Shown: positions 7,639-13,526, counted from the stretch's first letter. The stretch: DNA of 23,787 nucleotides from Candidatus Saccharibacteria bacterium UBA6209 (GCA_905370345.1 CAJPKE010000011.1:1-23787); one strand, 5' to 3'. Notes: generated by a model from the letters alone, not told the origin. Numbers and translations: made by a program.

Positions 7639-8763
7639 TTAGCTGTCTTTGCTATCTTTCCAGGCCTTCTGTATCTCAGGGATTTCGTATGCTGGTACGT
7701 CTTTACCGTTTATAGTGAATGGCAGCGGACTTCCTTGATCCTGATAATTAAGAGGGCCGCTGATTTCTCGGTAATCAATTATCGCAGGAGCTACCCTAAT
7801 CGGTATTGTCCTGTAATATGACTTATCAAGAGATTGCTCCTTTGATGGGTCAATGTTCAGTGCTTCGGGGCCGTTTACTCGCGCGTCGACAGTATTAACA
7901 ATGGTCGTTATTACTGTAACTTTCCCACTTTCTTCTAGATAAGCCGCTTGATATTTAGGAATATAACCACCGTAATTTAGACCGTTGCATCGTGTAAGGT
8001 CTCCTTCATCAAAACAAGGCTTTGCATTATTAAGGTTGTTTCGGACTAGCGTTGGATAATAGCCGTCTTTTCCGGTAGATTCAAATATTTTGTTTGGCTG
8101 TCCATCTAGTGGAAACGGGTTGTATGCGTTATGATAAGTCTGTCTGTCACCAGGGTATTCTTCATACCCCTCAAACAAGCTAGTCATCACCCTTTGAGCA
8201 TTTCCTATAACCATACTGCTTGTGTAGGCATCGCGCATCTCGTCTGCTTGCTCCACCCTGCCTTCGTCGACTAGCTTAAAGTAGGATTTGAGCATTAAAT
8301 TAATACTGTAGGCGCTGTGCTCTCCGATATTTTTCATTACTTCAGGGAGTTCTTCGTCTGTTGTGACTATCTGACCAAACTCATCAACATTTAATTTTGC
8401 AGATTCGCTGTTAACATGCATGTTTGTGTAATTAATGAAGGCTACTCTCTTGTCGTTCGTGTCTTTTGCATTATCCAAAGAGCTTAGAAGACTATCCAGC
8501 CCCTCAATTTCTGGGATTTCTCTAGCCTCTGGTGATGGAGAACTTGTCTCTTCTACTGAAGGTGTAGGATCTTGAGTTTCCTGCGAGGTAGATGTTGTAT
8601 CTGGAGTTGGCTCACTGTAGCTTTCACCACAGGCTGACAACGGAGCTACTGAAGCTAACAGTGCTGCCGCTGTAGCGATGCCCTTTAAGGCCTTTTCTTT
8701 AAGTAAAGTTGGGAGTTGTGTCTCTGAATCGCTTGGGTTAAATTGTTCACGATTTCGAACCAT
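7639..8763 (-). CDS. Predicted lipoprotein of the T4SS locus, function unknown
   Basis: 374 residues. A positively charged N-terminus and a hydrophobic stretch (about 28-41) lead to a lipobox LSAC with Cys45, then a low-complexity S/T/P/E linker (46-80) typical of surface lipoproteins. The remaining ~290 residues appear globular, with blocks such as YKSTG-poor but Y-rich segments (for example NAYNPFPLDGQPNKIF and CFDEGDLTRCNGLNYGGYIP). I do not recognise the domain. It sits directly upstream of, and in the same direction as, the giant VirB6-like gene, with 25 bp plus a hairpin between. It may be an anchored partner of the apparatus, in the position of a VirB7-like lipoprotein but far larger; this is inference. 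AGAGGAAGG lies 12-13 bases before the ATG, a slightly long spacing. Confidence 0.6.
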   Translation of the reverse strand: MVRNREQFNPSDSETQLPTLLKEKALKGIATAAALLASVAPLSACGESYSEPTPDTTSTSQETQDPTPSVEETSSPSPEAREIPEIEGLDSLLSSLDNAKDTNDKRVAFINYTNMHVNSESAKLNVDEFGQIVTTDEELPEVMKNIGEHSAYSINLMLKSYFKLVDEGRVEQADEMRDAYTSSMVIGNAQRVMTSLFEGYEEYPGDRQTYHNAYNPFPLDGQPNKIFESTGKDGYYPTLVRNNLNNAKPCFDEGDLTRCNGLNYGGYIPKYQAAYLEESGKVTVITTIVNTVDARVNGPEALNIDPSKEQSLDKSYYRTIPIRVAPAIIDYREISGPLNYQDQGSPLPFTINGKDVPAYEIPEIQKAWKDSKDS

Positions 8764-8842
8764 AACGCTTGGGATCCTTCCTCTGACATTGTCAGATATT
8801 TTATTATAAAAATTCCTTAGACCTTCCAGTCCAATTGGCTAT

Positions 8843-8871
8843 ATAATAACATAAATTGTACAGAAATGCAA
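8843..8871 (-). promoter_or_regulatory. Sigma-70-type promoter of the lipoprotein-VirB6 unit
   Basis: Minus strand TTGCAT (8871-8866), a 17-bp spacer, TATTAT (8848-8843). The predicted leader of about 70 bases includes a small inverted repeat (TCTGAC-AAT-GTCAGA on the transcript, 8782-8796). That repeat abuts the GGAAGG ribosome site and could be a weak control hairpin or an operator. Confidence 0.65.
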
Positions 8872-8892
8872 TAAAAATGGTATATTTTCCAT

Positions 8893-8916
8893 AAAAAAAC
8901 ACCCTATCAAGGGGTG
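8893..8916 (-). terminator. Rho-independent terminator after tRNA-Asp
   Basis: Minus strand CACCCC-TTGATA-GGGTG followed by TTTTTTT. It lies 10 bases after the CCA end of tRNA-Asp and upstream of the lipoprotein promoter, so it isolates the two units. Confidence 0.85.
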
Positions 8917-8925
8917 AATTATCTG

Positions 8926-9003
8926 TGGCGCGCTCGACCGGATTCGAACCGGCGATCTCCTCCGTGACAGGGAGGCGTGATAGGCCAACTTCACTACGAG
9001 CGC
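8926..9003 (-). tRNA. tRNA-Asp (GTC)
   Basis: 78 bases including encoded CCA. Acceptor GCGCTCG pairs with CGAGCGC over all seven positions, with discriminator G. The anticodon stem CCTCC/GGAGG encloses loop CTGTCAC, giving anticodon GTC. T-loop is TTCGAAT. It has its own promoter and terminator. Confidence 0.93.
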
Positions 9004-9018
9004 ATATCAATATCCCTT

Positions 9019-9047
9019 ATATTATCAGATTACTTCTGTCTTTTCAA
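9019..9047 (-). promoter_or_regulatory. Promoter of tRNA-Asp
   Basis: Minus strand TTGAAA (9047-9042), a 17-bp spacer, TAATAT (9024-9019) with an upstream TG (TGATAATAT). It is divergent from the pilin-cluster promoter, which begins 23 bp away. Confidence 0.7.
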
Positions 9048-9069
9048 GGAAAATGTTTGCTTTTTTCGC

Positions 9070-9096
9070 TTGACTATTTTACAATTTAGGTATAAG
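9070..9096 (+). promoter_or_regulatory. Promoter of the pilin-like gene cluster
   Basis: TTGACT (9070-9075), a short 15-bp spacer (16 if CTTGAC is used), TATAAG (9091-9096). The box ends 10 bases before the first ATG, so the leader would be about 3-4 bases. Confidence 0.55.
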
Positions 9097-9106
9097 AGAA
9101 AATTTT

Positions 9107-9478
9107 ATGGCAAAAAGAAATATTGTAATTAGTGTATTTATCGCAACAGTAATCGCAGGAAGTATTTTTATACCCAGAATAGCTTTGGCTGCCAGCTGCG
9201 GCGGCGCGGAAACTTCTGTTATTTCTTGTGACGGCACAGGTAGCACGGCAATTATCAACATAATAAAGCAAGTTATTAAAATCTTAACCGCTGGAGTTTT
9301 GGTCGCGGCGGTTGGTGCTGTTATATACGGGGCATTCTTATACACTACTTCCGAAGGTAGTCCGGATAAGATAAAAAAAGCGCGTGAAGTCTGGACGAAT
9401 ACTGTCATTGGGATAATAATGTTTGCGTTTATGGTGGCAATTACTAACTTTATTATTCCAGGAGGAGTTTTCGATTGA
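9107..9478 (+). CDS. VirB2/TrbC-like T4SS pilin 1 (cysteine-pair type)
   Basis: 123 residues. A signal peptide ends near IALAAS (about residue 28). A short exposed segment follows with two cysteines (SCGG and SCDG), then two membrane helices (about 55-78 and 95-117) joined by a small polar turn with SEGSPDKIKKAREV. This two-helix plan with a charged cytoplasmic turn is the VirB2/TrbC and CPR T4SS-pilin plan. VirB2-type pilins are processed, sit in the inner membrane and are drawn out to build the extracellular pilus. It is the first gene of the plus-strand row and overlaps the next. The glycine-aspartate turn of its neighbours is replaced here by EGSPDK. Confidence 0.75.
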   Translation: MAKRNIVISVFIATVIAGSIFIPRIALAASCGGAETSVISCDGTGSTAIINIIKQVIKILTAGVLVAAVGAVIYGAFLYTTSEGSPDKIKKAREVWTNTVIGIIMFAFMVAITNFIIPGGVFD

Positions 9479-9906
9479 TGAAGAAGATTATAATAGCAAT
9501 GTCTTTAATGATTATAGGTTCGTTTGGGGCGAGCGTAACTTTCCCGGGTATTTCTTTTGCGGACGATGCATGTTCTAATAAGGGGAAGATTTTAACATTA
9601 AAACCATGGTATAGCGGCTTAACTAATAGTGACTGTTCCCTTAAAAATCCAGGCACAGATACTAATTCTCAAGCTAACTATATTTGGAAAATCGTGCTTA
9701 ATATCGTTGATGATTTGCTGCAGCTTATTGGCTATACGACCATTGGATATATCATGTACGGCGGTTTCTTGATGATGACCAGTAACGGTGCTCCAGATAA
9801 GGCTGCTCATGGACGAAAGACTATTATGAGTGCCGCGATCGGTCTGGTTATTGCCCTAGCTTCTGTTGCGTTGGTTAACTTTATATCATCAAAGATAGGG
9901 GTATAA
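9478..9906 (+). CDS. VirB2/TrbC-like T4SS pilin 2 (cysteine-pair type)
   Basis: 142 residues. A signal peptide ends near ISFADD. The exposed segment is longer than in its neighbours (about 30-70) with two cysteines (ACSNKG and SDCSLK). Two helices flank the turn MMTSNGAPDKAAHGRKT. The ATG overlaps the previous stop (TGATG). An in-frame TTG lies 3 bases further upstream at 9475, and GGAGGAG at 9461-9467 could serve either start; I prefer the ATG. The same family as the gene before it is supported by the shared plan and turn (S-x-G-x-P-D-K), which differ from the S-A-G-D turn of the later pilins. Confidence 0.72.
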   Translation: MKKIIIAMSLMIIGSFGASVTFPGISFADDACSNKGKILTLKPWYSGLTNSDCSLKNPGTDTNSQANYIWKIVLNIVDDLLQLIGYTTIGYIMYGGFLMMTSNGAPDKAAHGRKTIMSAAIGLVIALASVALVNFISSKIGV

Positions 9907-9907
9907 A

Positions 9908-10192
9908 ATGAGATATATGGAATTTTTTGCTGGATTATTAGGAAAGGCAGATGATCTTGGCGTGCCACAGAATAATGATGTAGATATTATGAAGTTTGTT
10001 AATTTGGCGCTTTGGGTAGCTGGTGTTATAGCTGTTATTGTGGTGATTATTGCTGGAATAAACTATTCCCTATCTGCTGGCGATCCCGCTAAGACTGCCA
10101 GTGCAAAGAATGCTATTTTATATTCAGTTATTGGTTTGGTTATTATTGCTAGTGCGATTGCTATAACAGGTTATATTATAGGAAAGGTTTAA
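9908..10192 (+). CDS. VirB2/TrbC-like pilin 3, without a signal peptide
   Basis: 94 residues, the shortest of the row. The N-terminus (MRYMEFFAGLLGKADDLGVP) is not a classical signal peptide, and no AxA cleavage site is visible before the first membrane helix (about 32-50). The turn SAGDPAKTASAKNAILYSVI and second helix match the T4SS pilin family. It begins 1 base after the preceding stop, with AGGGG upstream. It may be a non-exported or differently processed member, for example a base-plate or assembly subunit; that is inference. Confidence 0.68.
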   Translation: MRYMEFFAGLLGKADDLGVPQNNDVDIMKFVNLALWVAGVIAVIVVIIAGINYSLSAGDPAKTASAKNAILYSVIGLVIIASAIAITGYIIGKV

Positions 10193-10193
10193 A

Positions 10194-10574
10194 ATGAAGA
10201 TTTTTACAAAAATCCTGACGGCTGGAATACTAATGATTGGGCTTCTTGGAGTGTTTACTCCAGCGGTATCCGCAGCTAACGGTATTGATATTTGCTCAAA
10301 TGGAAATGAAAACTCTGTCTATTGTAAAAATAAGGGCAGTGGCGAAACTCAAGTGAACGGTATTATAAAAACTATCGTTGAAGTTCTACTTACGGCCGTT
10401 GGTGCTATTTCGATTATTATGATAGTTATTGGCGGTATTATGTTTGCACTTTCCAGTGGTGACGCCCAGAAAGCTGCAAAAGCCAGGAATACTGTTTTAT
10501 ATGCTGTCGTTGGCTTAATAGTTTCTATATTCGCTTCAGCAATTGTCAATTTTGTATTTAATAGGTTTAATTAG
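10194..10574 (+). CDS. VirB2/TrbC-like T4SS pilin 4 (cysteine-pair type)
   Basis: 126 residues. A signal peptide ends near AVSAAN (about residue 28), followed by an exposed segment with two cysteines (DICSNG and VYCKNK). Two helices follow, with the turn ALSSGDAQKAAKARNTVLYA. It begins 1 base after the stop of the previous gene, and GGAAAGG just upstream runs into that stop, so it is in the same operon. Confidence 0.75.
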   Translation: MKIFTKILTAGILMIGLLGVFTPAVSAANGIDICSNGNENSVYCKNKGSGETQVNGIIKTIVEVLLTAVGAISIIMIVIGGIMFALSSGDAQKAAKARNTVLYAVVGLIVSIFASAIVNFVFNRFN

Positions 10575-10582
10575 GAGAAAGT

Positions 10583-10960
10583 ATGAAAAAATCAATAATA
10601 TCAATAGCAATTATGACCTGTGCGGTGTTTGGAGCATCAGTTTTATCTACTGCTTCCCTGTCAGGTAGCGCTTCTGCCCAGGTATCTGAGGGAATTAATA
10701 CGGCTACAACATCAGAAATGAAAGGTAAAAGTATTGACGGCAAAGATGGTCTAATAAAAACAGTAGTTAATGTTTTACTTTGGGCTGTGGGTATTTTATC
10801 TGTTATTATGATTATTTTTAGTGGATTTCGCTATATTACTTCGGCTGGCGACGCTTCAAAGACAAAATCTGCTCAGAGTACACTTATATATTCAGTAGTT
10901 GGACTAATTGTGGCTATTATGGCATACGCAATTGTCAATATGGTTATAAATCGACTATAA
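10583..10960 (+). CDS. VirB2/TrbC-like T4SS pilin 5 (no cysteines in mature protein)
   Basis: 125 residues. A signal peptide ends near GSASAQ (about residue 33). The mature part has two helices and the turn TSAGDASKTKSAQSTLIYSV, ending with AYAIVNMVINRL. That end is nearly identical to the end of the next gene (AYAIVNMVISKI), so they are close paralogues. AGGAGAAAGT precedes the ATG. It is probably the last gene of the operon that starts at 9107. Confidence 0.75.
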   Translation: MKKSIISIAIMTCAVFGASVLSTASLSGSASAQVSEGINTATTSEMKGKSIDGKDGLIKTVVNVLLWAVGILSVIMIIFSGFRYITSAGDASKTKSAQSTLIYSVVGLIVAIMAYAIVNMVINRL

Positions 10961-10976
10961 TAAATCCATAATTAGT

Positions 10977-11005
10977 TTTACAAATAACAGATAAAAATGT
11001 ATAAT
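10977..11005 (+). promoter_or_regulatory. Strong promoter of pilin gene 6
   Basis: TTTACA (10977-10982), a 17-bp spacer, TATAAT (11000-11005). This is the closest to consensus of the pilin-region promoters. The leader of about 25 bases carries AAGGAG (11022-11027), 9 bases before the ATG. Confidence 0.8.
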
Positions 11006-11036
11006 AGTAATATCATTAAACAAGGAGAAAATAACA

Positions 11037-11420
11037 ATGAATAAATTAAAATTAATCTTGGCGGGACTACTGGTAGTACCAACTGTTGCTTTGGCTGTAG
11101 CTCCAGCTGCAAGCGCTGAAGGTGATTTTACCCTAAATGGCGGCGTTAACAGCGCGCAAGGAGATGGTGTTGGTCAGGTATCTACAGATCCTGAATCTTT
11201 AGTTAAGAAATTTGTAAACATATTCTTGTTTGCCGTCGGTGCGTTGAGTGTTATTATGCTTATCTGGGGTGGTATCCGCTACACCACTTCAGCCGGTGAC
11301 AGTAATAAGGTTACTGCGGCTAAGAATACAGTTTTGTACGCAATTGTCGGTTTGGTGGTTGCAATCTTGGCATACGCAATTGTCAATATGGTTATCAGTA
11401 AGATTGCATCAGGATCATAA
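11037..11420 (+). CDS. VirB2/TrbC-like T4SS pilin 6, candidate major pilin
   Basis: 127 residues. The signal peptide is cleaved probably after PAASA (residue 27), leaving about 100 residues. The exposed segment has no cysteine. Two helices surround the turn TSAGDSNKVTAAKNTVLYAI and the protein ends AYAIVNMVISKIASGS. Unlike the other pilins it is monocistronic, with a near-consensus promoter, a good Shine-Dalgarno and a clear terminator. That is the pattern expected of the abundant structural subunit, the upstream pilins being minor ones (inference). VirB2-type pilins act in the inner membrane pool and the extracellular filament. Confidence 0.78.
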   Translation: MNKLKLILAGLLVVPTVALAVAPAASAEGDFTLNGGVNSAQGDGVGQVSTDPESLVKKFVNIFLFAVGALSVIMLIWGGIRYTTSAGDSNKVTAAKNTVLYAIVGLVVAILAYAIVNMVISKIASGS

Positions 11421-11439
11421 TCTTCCCTATTGATAAAAA

Positions 11440-11467
11440 AGAGCCTCGCTGATGAGGTTCTTTTTTT
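11440..11467 (+). terminator. Rho-independent terminator of pilin gene 6
   Basis: Stem AGAGCCTC / GAGGTTCT (one G-U pair) with loop GCTGAT, followed by TTTTTTT on the plus strand. Six A's lie before the stem, so it can also act in the other direction. Confidence 0.85.
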
Positions 11468-11473
11468 ATGGCT

Positions 11474-11503
11474 AAAAAAATACCGCCAACTTGTGACGGT
11501 ATT
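11474..11503 (-). terminator. Rho-independent terminator of the Hsp20 gene
   Basis: Minus strand AATACCG, an 11-base loop, CGGTATT, then a run of T (the A-run at 11474-11480). It sits 16 bases after the Hsp20 stop, back to back with the pilin terminator. Confidence 0.82.
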
Positions 11504-11519
11504 CTCTGTGAAATGGTTT

Positions 11520-12014
11520 TTACAGAACTTGAATCTTCTTTGCTTTTTCTTGCTTTATCTTTTCAAAAGTAATTGTCAAAACGCCATCTTTTAATTCTGC
11601 CTTAACGCCTTCTTCATTTACAGCGGTTGGCAATGCTAATGTACGACTGAATTCGCCCCAGTAGCATTCTTGGATGTGCCATTGGCGAACATCTGCTTCG
11701 TCACCGCTAGACAGTGTACCGCTAATTGTTAAGATACCGTCAGAAATGCTTACGTCTAGGTCGTTTCGATCTACGCCGGCAGTACGAGCTTTGATAACTA
11801 GGTTGTTTTCTGTCTCAAAAACATCAACAGCCAATTGACCCATTGCGTCATCAGCTTCATCTTCCCAATTGTCGTCGGATCGTGTTGTTGGTGTACTGTT
11901 GCTTCTACTGTTGTCGTCGTCAAAACCAGGTAGCAGATCGTCGTTATCATCGTCAATAAACGCCGCAGCCAATTCCTGTTCTGTTAGTAATGTATCATCT
12001 TGCTTTCGGGCCAT
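11520..12014 (-). CDS. Hsp20 / alpha-crystallin small heat-shock protein
   Basis: 164 residues. The N-terminal ~55 residues are strongly acidic (DDDNDDLLPGFDDD). They are followed by an alpha-crystallin domain from about 58 to the end, with QLAVDVFETENNLVIKARTA, the SDGILTISG strand, the C-terminal signature ELKDGVLTITFEK and a final IQV in the place of the I-x-I motif. Small heat-shock proteins hold unfolding proteins in the cytoplasm without ATP. I chose ATG at 12014 rather than the in-frame GTG at 12026, because GGAGG lies 6 bases before this ATG and overlaps that GTG. A promoter and terminator bracket it as a single gene. I found no CIRCE repeat. Confidence 0.9.
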   Translation of the reverse strand: MARKQDDTLLTEQELAAAFIDDDNDDLLPGFDDDNSRSNSTPTTRSDDNWEDEADDAMGQLAVDVFETENNLVIKARTAGVDRNDLDVSISDGILTISGTLSSGDEADVRQWHIQECYWGEFSRTLALPTAVNEEGVKAELKDGVLTITFEKIKQEKAKKIQVL

Positions 12015-12059
12015 AATTTCCTCCACTTTTATAATAGGCTCATTGACAAAGTCTTTATT

Positions 12060-12088
12060 AGTATAACTGTAATGTGCGTTATAATCAA
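12060..12088 (-). promoter_or_regulatory. Promoter of the Hsp20 gene
   Basis: Minus strand TTGATT (12088-12083), a 17-bp spacer, TATACT (12065-12060). The leader is about 40 bases with GGAGG before the ATG. It overlaps the -10 box of the divergent comF gene. Confidence 0.6.
12080..12085 (+). promoter_or_regulatory. -10 box of comF
   Basis: TATAAT with no convincing -35. It overlaps the -35 of the divergent Hsp20 promoter (12083-12088), so the two promoters may exclude one another. The leader to the ATG at 12119 would be about 26 bases and has no clear Shine-Dalgarno. Confidence 0.45.
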
Positions 12089-12118
12089 CAGAGAAAGGCT
12101 TAAAACGTAAAAATTACA

Positions 12119-12793
12119 ATGTTTGACACGCTATTATCAATCATCGCTCCTCACCACTGTTATAAGTGCGGTAAAACGGGTGGTATTTTATGCTTAGATT
12201 GTAAAAAATACATCACAAGTCGGAAGTACGATATGTGTGTATTATGTGGTGATTTATTGGAGAATGGCAACTTATGTAAAAAGCATAAGATTCCCTGTGA
12301 TATGATCTGGTGTTTTTCACGACGTACAGGTGTTGTTGCAAAGATCATTGATGATTATAAATTTAACCGCGTTCAGGCAGCGGCTGGATTGCTAAGTGAG
12401 TTCTTAGACGAAGCTCTGCCTGAATTGCCGCCAGATACAGTAATCGTACCAATTCCTACAATTTCTAAGAATATTCGGCGTCGTGGATTTGATCATATAA
12501 AGAAAATTGCCGTTAAACTATCTCGACGTAGAAAAATAGAGTGTTGTTCCCTGCTCCGGCGCAGAAATAACGTCACCCAGCACTTTACGAAGTCTTCCGC
12601 CCAGAGAAAACGTCAAGCAAAGGAGTTTTTTGAAATTGCGGGTAAAGTTGATAAAAATAAGCGATATATCATTATTGACGATATTTTTACGACTGGCTCA
12701 ACTGTGTTGGCGGCGGCGGAATGTTTGAAGAAAAATGGCGCCAAACACGTGGAAATTGCGGTTATTGCCAGGCACGGACGTCCGAAATTATGA
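12119..12793 (+). CDS. comF: ComF-family phosphoribosyltransferase-like protein
   Basis: 224 residues. An N-terminal zinc-ribbon-like part has paired cysteines (C14/C17, C25/C28, C40/C43, plus C53 and C60). A type I phosphoribosyltransferase domain follows, with the PRPP-binding signature IIIDDIFTTGST near residues 182-193. The length and layout are those of ComF (about 210-240 residues). ComF proteins help take transforming DNA into the cytoplasm in naturally competent bacteria; the chemistry is unclear. Its closeness to the T4SS and pilin genes may be chance. The stop overlaps the convergent rlmH stop by 6 bases. Confidence 0.88.
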   Translation: MFDTLLSIIAPHHCYKCGKTGGILCLDCKKYITSRKYDMCVLCGDLLENGNLCKKHKIPCDMIWCFSRRTGVVAKIIDDYKFNRVQAAAGLLSEFLDEALPELPPDTVIVPIPTISKNIRRRGFDHIKKIAVKLSRRRKIECCSLLRRRNNVTQHFTKSSAQRKRQAKEFFEIAGKVDKNKRYIIIDDIFTTGSTVLAAAECLKKNGAKHVEIAVIARHGRPKL

Positions 12794-13240
12794 GTGATGA
12801 TAATGACTGCCGCGATGGATTTCTTGGGCGCGATACAATTGCTCAGCTAAAATAAGACGAACTAATTGGTGTGGAAACACTAAGTTTGATAATGACCAGA
12901 CGACGTTGGATTTTTGGCGCAAGTCGCTGGTAACTCCGTAAGCACCACCGATGATGAAGACAATGTGCTTGTCGATATGTTCGGTTATTAGGTCCGACAA
13001 TTCTGGCGATGATAAGTTCTTGCCGCGCTCATCGAGCAAAATAACGAAGTCATCTGAATTAAGGCGTGAAAAAATACGCTCAGACTCTTCCTGGCGCGCT
13101 CTGTCGCCTTCAAAGCTTGAATGCGGTAGAATAATCATTTCCGCAGCAAATGGTGCTCGTAGACGCTCTAAAAAACGAAAAATGCCTGGCTGAACCCAGG
13201 CTTCGTGCTTTTTTCCGATTGTTATAATGGTGATCTTCAT
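12788..13240 (-). CDS. rlmH: RlmH, 23S rRNA (pseudouridine-1915-N3) methyltransferase
   Basis: 150 residues, the normal length for this SPOUT-class enzyme. It starts MKITIITIGKK and contains LDERGKNLSSPELSDLI, the SAM-binding knot loop FIIGGAYGV (about 105-113) and the C-terminal LILAEQLYRAQEIHRGSHYH. It methylates N3 of pseudouridine 1915 in helix 69 of 23S rRNA on 70S ribosomes. A longer frame to 13330 only reads through the tRNA-Ser, so I use ATG at 13240. That ATG is 8 bases after the CCA of tRNA-Ser(CGA) and has no ribosome site. The gene is most likely expressed by readthrough from the tRNAs. Confidence 0.93.
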   Translation of the reverse strand: MKITIITIGKKHEAWVQPGIFRFLERLRAPFAAEMIILPHSSFEGDRARQEESERIFSRLNSDDFVILLDERGKNLSSPELSDLITEHIDKHIVFIIGGAYGVTSDLRQKSNVVWSLSNLVFPHQLVRLILAEQLYRAQEIHRGSHYHHS

Positions 13241-13248
13241 AATATCTA

Positions 13249-13336
13249 TGGCGGAGAGAGAGGGATTCGAACCCTCGATGAGTTGCCCCATACCGCTTTT
13301 CGAGAGCGGCCAGTTCAACCACTCCTGCACCTCTCC
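13249..13336 (-). tRNA. tRNA-Ser (CGA)
   Basis: 88 bases with encoded CCA and the long variable arm of class II tRNAs. Acceptor GGAGAGG pairs with TCTCTCC (one G-U), anticodon stem CCGCT/AGCGG encloses loop CTCGAAA, giving CGA. T-arm is GAGGG-TTCGAAT-CCCTC. It is co-transcribed with tRNA-Arg upstream and rlmH downstream. Confidence 0.92.
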
Positions 13337-13348
13337 ATAAAGCTAATG

Positions 13349-13425
13349 TGGTACACCCGGCAAGATTCGAACTTACGACCTCTGGCTCCGCAAGCCAGCG
13401 CTCTATCCAGCTGAGCTACGGGTGC
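13349..13425 (-). tRNA. tRNA-Arg (GCG)
   Basis: 77 bases with encoded CCA. Acceptor GCACCCG pairs with CGGGTGT (G1-U72 wobble), with discriminator A. The D-arm contains GG followed by A20, an arginine identity base. Anticodon stem CTGGC/GCCAG is perfect and the loop TTGCGGA gives anticodon GCG rather than the usual bacterial ACG. T-arm is GTAAG-TTCGAAT-CTTGC. It is 12 bases upstream of tRNA-Ser(CGA). Confidence 0.88.
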
Positions 13426-13429
13426 ATAC

Positions 13430-13446
13430 AGCCTTTTGAAAAGGCT
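13430..13446. repeat. Short inverted repeat before tRNA-Arg
   Basis: AGCCTTTTGAAAAGGCT is an almost perfect palindrome. As RNA it gives a 6-bp stem (AGCCTT/AAGGCT) with a 5-base loop. It lies 4 bases before the 5' end of tRNA-Arg on the precursor. There is no T-run on either strand, so it may be a processing signal rather than a terminator. Confidence 0.45.
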
Positions 13447-13496
13447 ATAATAAAAATATAAGGTACCTTCATTGCTATAAAGCACTGAACTTTTGT

Positions 13497-13525
13497 ATTC
13501 TACCACATAAAATATAGTCAATCAA
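13497..13525 (-). promoter_or_regulatory. Promoter of tRNA-Arg, tRNA-Ser(CGA), rlmH
   Basis: Minus strand TTGATT (13525-13520), a 17-bp spacer, TAGAAT (13502-13497). It lies just past the stop of the upstream membrane-protein gene and about 70 bases before tRNA-Arg. I see no terminator before rlmH. Confidence 0.65.
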
Positions 13526-13526
13526 G

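Noticed and set aside
7600..7821. Plus-strand frame that starts MKVFM like the giant VirB6-like protein
   Set aside because: The shared start is only the mirror image of the inverted repeat at 7575-7614; the rest is antisense to the lipoprotein gene.
8804..9010. 68-codon minus-strand frame with the run ARSEVGLSRLPVTEEIAGSN
   Set aside because: It is the translation of tRNA-Asp and its flanks; the frame crosses the terminator and promoter.
9107..11420. Tandem pilin-like genes as type IV (PilA/ComGC) pilins
   Set aside because: No prepilin peptidase motif (G-F-x-x-x-E) at the N-termini; they have two helices and Sec-type signals, as in VirB2/TrbC.
12015..12118. CIRCE (HrcA) operator for Hsp20
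   Set aside because: No copy of the TTAGCACTC / GAGTGCTAA repeat is present.
13430..13446. Terminator of the 172-aa membrane protein gene
   Set aside because: It lies downstream of the tRNA promoter and has no T-run on the minus strand.
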